This document shows positions 16,834-24,684 of a DNA stretch of 64,000 nt, piece after piece (the first letter of the stretch is position 1; the number at the start of each line of letters is the position of its first letter). The notes under the pieces are model-generated. The model was not told where the DNA came from. It made no database searches and was given only the letters and a program-made list of their open reading frames with translations. Both the position numbers and the translations under genes were made by a program. Source of the stretch: Candidatus Saccharimonadota bacterium (GTDB lineage Bacteria; Patescibacteriota; Saccharimonadia; Saccharimonadales; UBA4665); contig JAQBRT010000001.1 of NCBI GenBank assembly GCA_028286345.1, positions 630,567 through 694,566 of the forward strand. The letters are read 5' to 3'.

Positions 16834-16862
16834 AGTTTACGCTTTAAGTTTCGTTGTGTCAA
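16834..16862 (-). promoter_or_regulatory. promoter of the leader and gene 16190-16606
   Basis: On the minus strand a perfect TTGACA (16862-16857), a 17-nt spacer and TAAACT (16839-16834). It is divergent from a plus-strand TTGACA at 16882-16887. Confidence 0.7.
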
Positions 16863-16881
16863 ACAAAACGATTTTTATGGG

Positions 16882-16910
16882 TTGACAGGCACTCCCGGCA
16901 GGCGTAGCCT
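16882..16910 (+). promoter_or_regulatory. promoter of the small-protein operon leader
   Basis: TTGACA (16882-16887), 17-nt spacer, TAGCCT (16905-16910). The -10 is weak. It would start a leader of about 170 nt that ends with a terminator-like hairpin just before the ribosome binding site of 17089. Confidence 0.4.
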
Positions 16911-16975
16911 AGTAATCGTGATACTTATAACCGCAACCATTTTTACTCTTATTATTCTCAGCCTTCCACGGCTGT

Positions 16976-17070
16976 GCTTCAAAATGGTTGAAGCCGAGCG
17001 CCAAAAGCGCCGCTAGCACAGTCCCAAACGCGATACACAATCGGACTTCAACCAACGAAGTCCGATTTTT
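16976..17070 (+). promoter_or_regulatory. attenuator-like leader of the three-gene small-protein operon
   Basis: Three mutually exclusive pairings are visible: GCTTCAA (16976-16982) with TTGAAGC (16988-16994); TTGAAGCCGA (16988-16997) with TCGGACTTCAA (17041-17051, one bulged A); and the 11-bp terminator stem AATCGGACTTC (17039-17049) with GAAGTCCGATT (17057-17067), followed by T residues. A small frame starting at ATG 16984 (10 codons) lies over the first stem. The region 16607-17088 otherwise holds no supported gene. Confidence 0.55.
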
Positions 17071-17088
17071 AATTCCAAGGAGAACCCA

Positions 17089-17286
17089 ATGTTTACAAAC
17101 CCAAATATCCAAGACGCTTATACGTATGACGAGCGACCTCGTCAGCCAGGCATGCCTGGCGATTACCTAGGCCGTTATACCGTCGCAACAGTGGCGGAAG
17201 TACAGCTTAGCCTAGACTTCGCCCATGGTTTTGGCATGCAGGTTGTCCAAAAGGTAGTGCAGCTCGCAGAAACGGACCAACAATGA
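17089..17286 (+). CDS. small unknown protein, first gene of a three-gene operon
   Basis: A 65-residue soluble protein with an acidic, proline-rich first third and a hydrophobic-patterned helix (VATVAEVQLSLDFAHGFGMQVVQKVVQLAE). No known family. AAGGAG lies 7 nt before ATG 17089, which is a strong site. Its stop overlaps the start of the next gene by 4 nt (ATGA), so the two are coupled. Confidence 0.6.
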   Translation: MFTNPNIQDAYTYDERPRQPGMPGDYLGRYTVATVAEVQLSLDFAHGFGMQVVQKVVQLAETDQQ

Positions 17287-17585
17287 TAAATCCTGCCGGC
17301 GAAACACAATGGCGTCCTAAGTCTGATTGTGTACGCCACTACGAGCTACAGCAAAATTACCTGCCGCTTGAGGCTTACGTGCCAATCGATGCAGCCGATG
17401 CAATGGCCTACCTCCGCGAGTTAGCCTTACCCGAACTCGTAGCCTATGATGGCCACCCTGTCCAGGAAGACCTAATGCGCGAGATGGCTGCTGCTGGACC
17501 CTGGTCGTATCTGTTTCCGGAGGTCGTAGTAACCGAACCAATAGTAAGACCCATGGCGGGGGAAGCACCATATGCAGCCGTCTAG
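17283..17585 (+). CDS. small unknown protein, second gene of a three-gene operon
   Basis: A 100-residue acidic soluble protein with no known family and no membrane segment. Its ATG overlaps the preceding stop (ATGA), and its end overlaps the following start by 14 nt. This tight packing of three genes that lack any known domain suggests that they act together. Confidence 0.6.
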   Translation: MINPAGETQWRPKSDCVRHYELQQNYLPLEAYVPIDAADAMAYLRELALPELVAYDGHPVQEDLMREMAAAGPWSYLFPEVVVTEPIVRPMAGEAPYAAV

Positions 17586-17769
17586 TGTTCTCGAACAGTG
17601 CAGGCGCCCAGATGGTAGCACTGATTGGAATAAAGTCGCCAAATTATCACACTATGCCGTTTCGGTAGAAATCCTCCATCCAGCGTCCGAGGTGGCATTG
17701 ACTACAGTGGTGGAACAGGGTATACTACAAGACAAGTTGCCAGAGACAGTAGCGGTCAATACGACTTAA
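17572..17769 (+). CDS. small unknown protein, third gene of a three-gene operon
   Basis: A 65-residue soluble protein beginning MQPSSVLEQCRRPDGSTDWNKVAKLSHYAVSVE. I recognise no family. It overlaps the preceding gene by 14 nt; the GGGGGAAG in that overlap is a plausible ribosome binding site 8 nt before the ATG. A terminator hairpin follows 53 nt after its stop, then rplJ. Confidence 0.55.
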   Translation: MQPSSVLEQCRRPDGSTDWNKVAKLSHYAVSVEILHPASEVALTTVVEQGILQDKLPETVAVNTT

Positions 17770-17821
17770 GAATGCTACCAAGGTACAAACAATCTATTTT
17801 TGCTCGGAGTAAAGATAATTG

Positions 17822-17852
17822 AATGCCTGATCTCTTGCAGACAGGCATTTTT
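17822..17852 (+). terminator. terminator between the small-protein operon and rplJ
   Basis: AATGCCTG (17822-17829) pairs with CAGGCATT (17842-17849) around a 12-nt loop, followed by TTTTT. No convincing promoter is seen between it and rplJ, so it might also serve as an rplJ attenuator. Confidence 0.8.
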
Positions 17853-17868
17853 GTTTGGCAACGATAAC

Positions 17869-17894
17869 AATACGGACCAGGTCGATACCGTATT
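17869..17894 (+). promoter_or_regulatory. leader hairpin before rplJ
   Basis: AATACGG (17869-17875) and CCGTATT (17888-17894) pair over 7 bp around a 12-nt loop, 25 nt upstream of the rplJ start. Many bacteria control rplJL through an L10-binding leader; whether this hairpin is such a site is not shown. Confidence 0.4.
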
Positions 17895-17919
17895 CGCCAA
17901 TAATTAGTAGGAGAACTAC

Positions 17920-18444
17920 ATGGCACTGACAAAATCAGAAAAAGACGAAGTCGTAAAAGAAGTTGCCGATTTACTGGCAACCTCTAAAATGACCGTTGTC
18001 GCCAAGTACCAAGGCACCACTGTAAAGGCTATCCAAAGCCTGCGCAAAGAAGCCAAGGCTAATGGCACCAAGGTAAAAGTTGTAAAGAACCGTCTTGTTA
18101 TCAAGGCAGTCCAGCACAACGATACCTTAAAAGATGCAGACACCAGCAGCCTTGAAGGCATGCTGCTCTACGCTTTTAACGCCGAAGACGAAGTTGCCCC
18201 AGCCCAAGTGCTGAGCCAGTTCGCCAAGGCAAACCCAACTATTCAATTCGTAGGTGCTTTTAGCGCGGAAGGCAAATTCTTGTCAGCCGACGACGTTAAG
18301 GCCCTCGCTAACCTCCCAGGCAAGCACCAGCTCATCGCTGAAGTTGTTGCAACCTTGCTGTCACCAGTACACGACGTCACAAACGCCCTGTCTGGTAACC
18401 TGCACGCGTTGCTCGACGGCATCGAAGCTAAAGCTACCGCCTAG
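17920..18444 (+). CDS. rplJ: 50S ribosomal protein L10
   Basis: A 174-residue L10 with the usual N-terminal rRNA-binding part (MALTKSEKDEVVKEVADLL...VVAKYQGTTVKAIQSLRKE, then KVVKNRLVIKAV) and a C-terminal helix that binds L7/L12 dimers. It anchors the stalk to 23S rRNA near L11. AGGAG is 6 nt before the ATG. rplL follows after 24 nt. In most bacteria it follows rplA directly; here 7.4 kb of other genes lie between. Confidence 0.97.
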   Translation: MALTKSEKDEVVKEVADLLATSKMTVVAKYQGTTVKAIQSLRKEAKANGTKVKVVKNRLVIKAVQHNDTLKDADTSSLEGMLLYAFNAEDEVAPAQVLSQFAKANPTIQFVGAFSAEGKFLSADDVKALANLPGKHQLIAEVVATLLSPVHDVTNALSGNLHALLDGIEAKATA

Positions 18445-18468
18445 GAAAATAATTTTAAGGAGAATCAC

Positions 18469-18849
18469 ATGGCTGATATCAAGAAACTGGCAGAAGAGCT
18501 GACCAAGCTGACTGTCCTCGAAGTTAACGAACTCAAGACTATCTTGAAAGACGAATACGGCATCGAACCAGCTGCTGCAGCAGTTGCTGTTGCTGGTCCT
18601 GCTGCTGACGGCGAAGCTGCCGGTGCTGCAGAAGAAAAGTCTGAATACGACGTTGTCCTTAAGGACGCCGGCGCAGCTAAAGTAGCTGTTATTAAGGCTG
18701 TTAAAGACATTACTGGTCTTGGCCTTGGTGAAGCAAAAGCTATCGTTGATGGCGCTCCTAAAGCTGTGCTTGAGCACGCTAAGAAGGAAGACGCAGAAGC
18801 CGCCAAGAAAGCTTTGGAAGAAGCTGGCGCTACTGTCGAACTCGCTTAA
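18469..18849 (+). CDS. rplL: 50S ribosomal protein L7/L12
   Basis: A 126-residue L7/L12: N-terminal dimerisation helix pair ([28 protein letters not shown]), an alanine-rich hinge (about 38-60) and the globular factor-binding domain with [13 protein letters not shown] and [22 protein letters not shown]. It recruits translation GTPases. AAGGAG lies 8 nt before the ATG. A strong terminator follows, so the unit ends here and rpoB is not next. Confidence 0.98.
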   Translation: MADIKKLAEELTKLTVLEVNELKTILKDEYGIEPAAAAVAVAGPAADGEAAGAAEEKSEYDVVLKDAGAAKVAVIKAVKDITGLGLGEAKAIVDGAPKAVLEHAKKEDAEAAKKALEEAGATVELA

Positions 18850-18870
18850 TTTTAGCGACGTTTATAAAAT

Positions 18871-18892
18871 GGGCTCTTCGGAGCCCTTTTTT
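18871..18892 (+). terminator. terminator of rplJ-rplL
   Basis: GGGCTC (18871-18876) and GAGCCC (18881-18886) around a TTCG tetraloop, then six T. A classic intrinsic terminator. Confidence 0.95.
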
Positions 18893-18902
18893 AGTTGAGT
18901 AT

Positions 18903-18936
18903 TGCTTTTTTAATGTGTTTATGCTATAATCATGCG
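18903..18936 (+). promoter_or_regulatory. promoter giving a leaderless mRNA for 18937-20415
   Basis: TTGCTT (18903-18908), 16-nt spacer, perfect TATAAT (18925-18930) with extended TGC. The ATG at 18937 is only 6 nt after the -10, at the expected transcription start. Confidence 0.75.
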
Positions 18937-20415
18937 ATGACTTCACGGAACTTAACCGAATTATCATACGAAGTACCACTCCCACAAGGGGTGGACATTG
19001 AAACTGCAATCATTGCTGGTGTTACTCCGCACGACCTCAAAGACACTGTACAAGATGCACAGCATAGAGGTGCTATGGCTAATATCCATGCATCGTCAGC
19101 ACGGAGTAGCTATGGGTATGCCCAGCAATTGGCCAATATGGACGTAGAGCACTATGCCCAACTTGTTGATATTCAGCACAGCGCAATTAGCAGCTACCGT
19201 GATATGAGTCGCCGGTTTGGCGCGATGAACGATGCGATCGCAACTGATCTGCGTAGCGCTGGCGAATCAGCCCAAACTGCATCCGATGATATTATCGCAG
19301 ATGCAATTAAAGCATCTGAGCAAAAAATCCTTATGCTGCAGGCCGAAAAAGACGAAAAAGTGCGTAAACATCAAGAAAAGGCCATTGCATCCGGGCGTGC
19401 CGTTCTTGCTGCTGATGAAATCGCTCGCAAAGCACAACCAGAAGCAAATCTGGCTCGTGCGCTCGATGAACGTATCTATAAACTAGGCAAGGGCGGTTAT
19501 TTCCGCGCAGCCTTACTTGGTGGCGTTGTGGTGGCGAGCGCGGTTAATGCATTACTCATTGCCTCCATTGCAGCCGAAAAGGGCAATTCGAACCCCGTTG
19601 TGACACCTGATAATTCTATTCTTCCTGGGAACACTTTGCCCTTAATCCCTGGTACCCCTGATATCCCACGATATACCGGTCATTATGATGTTTATGGCGA
19701 TAAGATTGTCGTCACAACCGAAACACAGCCCGAACTTCATACTGGAAGCGCCAGCAACCCGTTAGCACGCGGTAATAAGCTCACGGGCACCGAACGTGCT
19801 GCAGACATCCATGCCGTTCAGCCACTGATTAGCTATCTCATCAAAAACCACGCTAAGATCACATCAGTAGAAGTCACTGGCAAGGCGAGCGATGACCCCC
19901 TCCTGGGAGTTGCAGAAAATGCAAATGCTAGTATCGCAGAAGCTCGTGGCAAAATAGCAGCAGAGGTATTTGCTGCAGAAGCCAAGAAAGACGGACTCGT
20001 CGTTCCGCAAATCGAGCCTATCGGCTACGAAGCAACACTAAAACCTGATCAGATTGCCCAGCTAAGCATCATTGCCGGCCAACAAGGCATGAATACAGAG
20101 CAACTCGTTACTGCTTATAATGACGGCACTGCTAAACTATCTGCAGCCGACAAGACAGTGGTAGACAAGTTGCTGGCTTCCAACCGTGGCGCCGACTTCG
20201 TCATTAATTTAGACAAAAGCGTACAGGTTAAATCAACTGAATACCAGAAGATTGGCATAAAAGACTTTACGATTGCCGGCCGCCCGGGAGAAATCATTAC
20301 CGGTGCCTACTTGTTTATTGGCGGTATGTACAGCATGATGTTTGGTGGCGAACGATACTCGCGCCGATTAGCTCACAAACGCGCACAGCGCATAGTCAAA
20401 AAAGCCGAAGCATAA
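18937..20415 (+). CDS. membrane protein with coiled coil and OmpA-like domain
   Basis: A 492-residue protein. Residues 30-185 are helical and charged, probably coiled coil; one membrane segment lies near 200-222 (AALLGGVVVASAVNALLIASIAA); the following Pro-rich linker leads to a domain near 275-350 (HAVQPLISYLIKNHAKITSVEVTGKASDD...NASIAEARGKIAAEV) with the pattern of OmpA-like folds; a second hydrophobic stretch is near the C-terminus. The role is unknown; the layout suggests a cell-envelope protein. The ATG at the predicted transcription start is preferred over an upstream in-frame start. Confidence 0.65.
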   Translation: MTSRNLTELSYEVPLPQGVDIETAIIAGVTPHDLKDTVQDAQHRGAMANIHASSARSSYGYAQQLANMDVEHYAQLVDIQHSAISSYRDMSRRFGAMNDAIATDLRSAGESAQTASDDIIADAIKASEQKILMLQAEKDEKVRKHQEKAIASGRAVLAADEIARKAQPEANLARALDERIYKLGKGGYFRAALLGGVVVASAVNALLIASIAAEKGNSNPVVTPDNSILPGNTLPLIPGTPDIPRYTGHYDVYGDKIVVTTETQPELHTGSASNPLARGNKLTGTERAADIHAVQPLISYLIKNHAKITSVEVTGKASDDPLLGVAENANASIAEARGKIAAEVFAAEAKKDGLVVPQIEPIGYEATLKPDQIAQLSIIAGQQGMNTEQLVTAYNDGTAKLSAADKTVVDKLLASNRGADFVINLDKSVQVKSTEYQKIGIKDFTIAGRPGEIITGAYLFIGGMYSMMFGGERYSRRLAHKRAQRIVKKAEA

Positions 20416-20457
20416 GTAGTGTCTTTTCCACAGAATTACAGGGAAACCGCTGATTCT

Positions 20458-20486
20458 TTGACTTGATTTGCTATCCGTGGTACTTT
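20458..20486 (+). promoter_or_regulatory. promoter of 20539-21048
   Basis: TTGACT (20458-20463), 17-nt spacer, TACTTT (20481-20486). A hairpin GGTAC...GTACC overlaps the -10 and start region (20479-20504). Confidence 0.45.
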
Positions 20487-20538
20487 TAGGGGGAAAAGTG
20501 TACCAAAATAAAACACTTCTTCATGAGAGACAGACATA

Positions 20539-21048
20539 ATGGCAGACGTACCAGAGAAACAAATCAAACGATTACGAACTCTTATTCAAGAGGCGGAAAC
20601 AAATTTATCAGCAGCCAACGAGCTGCTTATGAGCCTTGTCGGCGATGACGACAAGATTGCTCCTGTAGTACGCGAAGATACCCTCGGCAAAGTTGTCGAA
20701 GGCGTTTTTGATGGCCAGCTCATGGTCGGCTCAGACGGCAAACCATACCCAGTTCCTGCCAACTATGCCAGCAAATCTAAGCTCGTCCAGGGTGACATCC
20801 TTAAATTGACCATCACCGATGATGGTAAATTCTTATACAAGCAAATTGGCCCAATCCCGCGCAAACAGATGATTGGTGCACTTATCCTAGAAAATGGCCA
20901 CTACTTTGTAGATGTTGCCGGCAAGAAGTTCCGTGTATTGCTCGCTAGCGTTACCTACTTTAAGGCCAAGCCCGGTGACCAAGTCAGCGTCAACGTCCCA
21001 GAAGACGATTCCAATGCCGAGTGGGCCGCACTCGAAGCCGCTCTCTAA
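20539..21048 (+). CDS. conserved-looking unknown protein with N-terminal coiled coil
   Basis: A 169-residue soluble protein. The first 35 residues form a heptad-like helix (KQIKRLRTLIQEAETNLSAANELLMSL), followed by beta-rich sequence (about 45-155) with VVEGVFDGQLMVGSDGKPYPVPANYASKSKLVQGDILKLTI, which looks like an OB- or TRAM-type barrel. It resembles proteins annotated only as hypothetical in Patescibacteria; I cannot give it a function. Confidence 0.65.
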   Translation: MADVPEKQIKRLRTLIQEAETNLSAANELLMSLVGDDDKIAPVVREDTLGKVVEGVFDGQLMVGSDGKPYPVPANYASKSKLVQGDILKLTITDDGKFLYKQIGPIPRKQMIGALILENGHYFVDVAGKKFRVLLASVTYFKAKPGDQVSVNVPEDDSNAEWAALEAAL

Positions 21049-21091
21049 TACGATCATGGTTATCTGACTCAATTAAGGTATTATCTTTGCT

Positions 21092-21751
21092 ATGAGCTTA
21101 CTTCCTGACATGCACCGCGCTGGTAAACTGGCCGAATGGGAAACTATTGATGAAGACCTCTGGACCGACGTTCAGCGCAGGGCAGATGAAACTAATGGTT
21201 TAGATACGCCCGGAAACCGCGAAACGCTTAAGGGTGTAATCGCATCAGTGGCCGGTGTTATGGCAGTTGGCTTCGACCAACCAGCCGTAGGTGTTGGATT
21301 ACTGTTTTATGGCCGAACCCGTGACCTAAAAGACGGTAAAGTTGCGGCCCAAACTGGCACACGCAGCCCGCTAGGCGAAGCATTTGATGCCGGTGCCGAT
21401 AACCTGCTGGCTGCCATCGCAACACCGGTACTATTTAAGAAAAACCTAATCACCAAAGATGAGGCAGTCATTGCCGGTGGCGTCTTAGGCGTAAAAACAC
21501 TGACATCGGCCGTTGCTAAAATTCGAGGCCAAGAGCTTCACCCATCGCGTGCTGGAAAAATTGGTGCGTTTTTTGTCTGGAACCGCTACGGCACAGCCGT
21601 CTTTGCCAAAGCCTTAGAACAGGTTAAAGCACCGCGCGCGGCCGAAAAAATGGAACGGTTCTCCCGGCTGAACGGGCATATTGGGTTTGTCCTCGAGGTG
21701 GCTGCTGCTTTAGATTATGTGCATGAGACTTTCAGGGCTCGCAAAGCCTAG
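21092..21751 (+). CDS. CDP-alcohol phosphatidyltransferase family protein
   Basis: A 219-residue protein with the CDP-alcohol phosphotransferase signature near residues 80-105: D-L-K-D-G-K-V-A-A-(8 residues)-G-E-A-F-D-A-G-A-D. The four Asp are all present, but the usual Arg after DGxxA is Ala. Hydrophobic stretches are short and less clear than in typical six-helix members. Family members transfer a phosphoalcohol onto a lipid; the substrate is unknown. TATTAT ends 7 nt before the ATG, so the mRNA may be leaderless. Confidence 0.7.
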   Translation: MSLLPDMHRAGKLAEWETIDEDLWTDVQRRADETNGLDTPGNRETLKGVIASVAGVMAVGFDQPAVGVGLLFYGRTRDLKDGKVAAQTGTRSPLGEAFDAGADNLLAAIATPVLFKKNLITKDEAVIAGGVLGVKTLTSAVAKIRGQELHPSRAGKIGAFFVWNRYGTAVFAKALEQVKAPRAAEKMERFSRLNGHIGFVLEVAAALDYVHETFRARKA

Positions 21752-21797
21752 TATTACAACAGCTTTTTGCCTTTCGGGCGCGTATAATAGATAGCCT

Positions 21798-23258
21798 ATG
21801 GGGAAGGCGTTATACCGAAAATACCGGTCTAAAAAACTGTCCGAGATCATCGGCCAGGAGCACATTACTGATACTCTCAGTAAGGCGCTCAAAGCTGGCC
21901 GGATTAGCCACGCCTATCTATTAACCGGCCCCCGTGGCGTCGGCAAAACATCTATTGCGCGCATCCTGGCCCACGAAATTAATGGCCTGCCATACACCGA
22001 AGACGAAAACCACATCGACATCATCGAAATTGATGCCGCCAGCAACCGCCGGATCGATGAAATCCGCGAACTACGCGACAAAGTCTACATAGCGCCAGCC
22101 ATTGCCAAGTACAAAGTCTATATTATTGACGAAGTTCACATGCTCACCCGCGAAGCCTTTAATGCGCTGCTTAAAACGCTCGAGGAGCCGCCAGAACATG
22201 CCATATTTATCCTAGCTACTACCGATGCCCACAAACTCCCAGAAACTATCATCAGCCGTACCCAGCGTTTTACCTTTAAACCTGTTGAGAAGTCTAAGGT
22301 TGTGGCGCACCTCAAACAGATCGCCAAAGACGAGGATATCGAAGTTGAGGACGCAGCCCTAGAGCTATTAGCCGAACACGGCGAAGGCAGCTTCCGTGAC
22401 AGCATCAGCTTGCTCGACCAAGCTAGCAGCCATGGCCAAGCCCTAACCCTGGAACACGCCCAGCAACTACTAGGAGTGCCATCGGAAACTGGCATCATGC
22501 AGCTACTGACAGCCCTAGAAAGCCCGTCGAATGCCATTCCAGCCACCATGCAGGCACTATCTGGCTTGTATGATCAGGGTTTTCAAGCAGCTACAATCGC
22601 CAAAGAGCTGGGCATACAGTTACGCAAACAGCTTACTACTGGTGTTACCGCCCTTAGCAGTGAACACATACTGGCAATATTAGGCGCCTTGCTTGAAGTG
22701 CCAATCTCGGCTAACCCAGAACGCTATCTAGAAATTGTCCTTTTGCAGTCCCTGCCGGCGACCGCACCAACACGCGCCGCAGCTATCATTGCAATCGAGT
22801 CAGAACCCGCACCAAAGATAGACGAGCCATTACCAACTAAAAAGGTGGAGCGGGTGGTAGAGCCTATAGTACCACCAACCCCGGCAGCTGTCCCAAGTGG
22901 GGAAGTCGACGAAACGATCTGGCCGCAGCTACTCGGTGCCCTTAAAAGCCAGTACAACACACTGTACGGGGTTATTCGCATGGCCCAGCCAGACTTTTCT
23001 AAAGATGGCACCTTAGAACTTGGCTTTAGCTTTGCCTTCCACCAAAAACGCATTAATGATGCTAAAAACCGGCAAATCATCGCCGATATCATCAAGGGTA
23101 TCAGCGGCAAATCGGTACAGATCATCTGTATCCTTAATAAGGATGCCAAGCCGCTTAAAGTCAGCGCTACGGCCCCAGCAGCTGTAAAAAATGCCCCAAG
23201 TGGCGATTTATCAACCATTAGCAATATTTTTGGCGGCGGCGAGCTGCTAGAATCATAG
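21798..23258 (+). CDS. dnaX: DNA polymerase III subunit gamma/tau
   Basis: A 486-residue clamp-loader ATPase: YRKYRSKKLSEIIGQEHITDTL, Walker A GPRGVGKTS, DEVHMLTREAFNALLKTLEEPP (Walker B and SRC region), and SRTQRFTFKPV. After about residue 330 comes a linker and a small C-terminal domain. The zinc module found in most bacterial DnaX, four Cys between Walker A and the DIIEIDAASN motif, is missing: that stretch is only EINGLPYTEDENHI. TATAAT lies 9 nt before ATG. Downstream is dnaB, then ybaB and recR. Confidence 0.96.
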   Translation: MGKALYRKYRSKKLSEIIGQEHITDTLSKALKAGRISHAYLLTGPRGVGKTSIARILAHEINGLPYTEDENHIDIIEIDAASNRRIDEIRELRDKVYIAPAIAKYKVYIIDEVHMLTREAFNALLKTLEEPPEHAIFILATTDAHKLPETIISRTQRFTFKPVEKSKVVAHLKQIAKDEDIEVEDAALELLAEHGEGSFRDSISLLDQASSHGQALTLEHAQQLLGVPSETGIMQLLTALESPSNAIPATMQALSGLYDQGFQAATIAKELGIQLRKQLTTGVTALSSEHILAILGALLEVPISANPERYLEIVLLQSLPATAPTRAAAIIAIESEPAPKIDEPLPTKKVERVVEPIVPPTPAAVPSGEVDETIWPQLLGALKSQYNTLYGVIRMAQPDFSKDGTLELGFSFAFHQKRINDAKNRQIIADIIKGISGKSVQIICILNKDAKPLKVSATAPAAVKNAPSGDLSTISNIFGGGELLES

Positions 23259-23289
23259 TACTTGAGCGTGCAAAAGAGGGAATTACATA

Positions 23290-24648
23290 ATGGAACCAAC
23301 GGCTAAACTGCAGCCGCCACAGAACAGCGAAGCCGAAGCATCATTGCTTGGGGCACTACTGATCGATACTGATGCGATTGTTAAGATTGCCGACGCTTTG
23401 TCAGCCGATGACTTCTACGAAAAGCGCCACCAGCGTATCTACGAAGCCATGAACGCCCTATATGAAAAACACCAGCCGATCGATGTGTTAACCCTTTCTG
23501 ACCAACTTAAAAATAACGGTTACCTTGATATGGTCGGCGGTCCGGCATACCTAACTGAGCTGACTAACTTTGTGCCAACCGCCGCCCACGTTGAGCAATA
23601 TGCCGATATCGTCGCCCAAAAAGCCATGCGCCGCCGCCTGATTAGCGCCTCACAGGAAATCACCGGCCTTGGCTATGACGAATCTAAAGAGCTCCGCGAA
23701 CTTATAGAAGAAGCCGAAACCCGCCTGTTTCAAGTTAGCCAGCAACAAGTAAAACAAACGGTTATTAGTATTGAAGAAATTCTGGCCGAAAGCTTTGAGC
23801 GCCTTGATGACCTCCATAAAGATAAAGGCAAAATCCGTGGTGTTCCAACCGGTTTTAAAGATGTAGATAACATCCTGGCTGGTTTTCAGCGCTCTGACCT
23901 GATCATTCTGGCTGCCCGTCCATCAATGGGTAAAACCGCCTTGGCACTCAACTTTGCGCACAATGTGGGCCTCCAGGCTAACCAGCCAGTACTGATTTTT
24001 AGCCTAGAAATGAGCAAAGAGCAGCTGGTTGACCGCTTATTGTCGATGGAATCCGGCGTAGATGCTTGGGCGCTGCGTACAGGCAACCTCACAGACGCCG
24101 ACTTTGAAAAAATTGGCCAGGCAATGGGCACCCTAAGTGAAGCCCAGATATATATCGATGACACTCCGGGCATTACTGTCAGCGACATGCGCACCAAAGC
24201 CCGCCGCGAGGCACATCAGCACCCACTTGGCCTGATCATCGTCGATTACCTACAACTGATGAGTGGTGGTAGCCGCTTTAGTGGGGAAGGTAACAGAGTT
24301 CAGGAAATCTCTGAGATTTCTCGTGGGCTTAAGGGCATTGCCCGTGAGCTTAACGTACCTGTTTTGGCACTGTCACAGCTCAGCCGTTCCGTCGAAAACC
24401 GCACACCGCAAATCCCCCAGTTGGCTGACCTTCGTGAATCCGGCTCAATTGAGCAGGATGCCGATGTCGTGGCCTTTATCTACCGCGAAGAGTATTACAA
24501 CCCAGACACTGACCGCAAGAAGCTCACCGACATACTTATTAAAAAACACCGTAACGGTGCCACTGGTGGCGTCGAACTCTACTTTGATAATGAGAAGCAG
24601 CGCTTCAGGTCAGTCGATAGCCGGCACCCTGACCCGTTTAACGGCTAG
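23290..24648 (+). CDS. dnaB: replicative DNA helicase DnaB
   Basis: A 452-residue DnaB. The N-terminal domain has PPQNSEAEASLLGALLID and the KRHQRIYEAMNALYEKHQPIDVLTLSDQL block; the RecA-like C-terminal ATPase has GFQRSDLIILAARPSMGKTALALNFA (Walker A), SLEMSKEQLVDRLLS, LIIVDYLQLMSG (Walker B) and LRESGSIEQDADVV. It unwinds DNA ahead of the replisome. GAGGGA is 9 nt before the ATG, and dnaX ends 31 nt upstream. Confidence 0.98.
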   Translation: MEPTAKLQPPQNSEAEASLLGALLIDTDAIVKIADALSADDFYEKRHQRIYEAMNALYEKHQPIDVLTLSDQLKNNGYLDMVGGPAYLTELTNFVPTAAHVEQYADIVAQKAMRRRLISASQEITGLGYDESKELRELIEEAETRLFQVSQQQVKQTVISIEEILAESFERLDDLHKDKGKIRGVPTGFKDVDNILAGFQRSDLIILAARPSMGKTALALNFAHNVGLQANQPVLIFSLEMSKEQLVDRLLSMESGVDAWALRTGNLTDADFEKIGQAMGTLSEAQIYIDDTPGITVSDMRTKARREAHQHPLGLIIVDYLQLMSGGSRFSGEGNRVQEISEISRGLKGIARELNVPVLALSQLSRSVENRTPQIPQLADLRESGSIEQDADVVAFIYREEYYNPDTDRKKLTDILIKKHRNGATGGVELYFDNEKQRFRSVDSRHPDPFNG

Positions 24649-24684
24649 GGTTCAGCCCGCATAAGCGTTATACTGTAAGCCAAG

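Noticed and set aside
16909-17112. Minus-strand 67-codon frame and plus-strand 60-codon frame in the leader region
   Set aside because: Both run through the stems of the proposed leader and the start of 17089 and lack ribosome binding sites.
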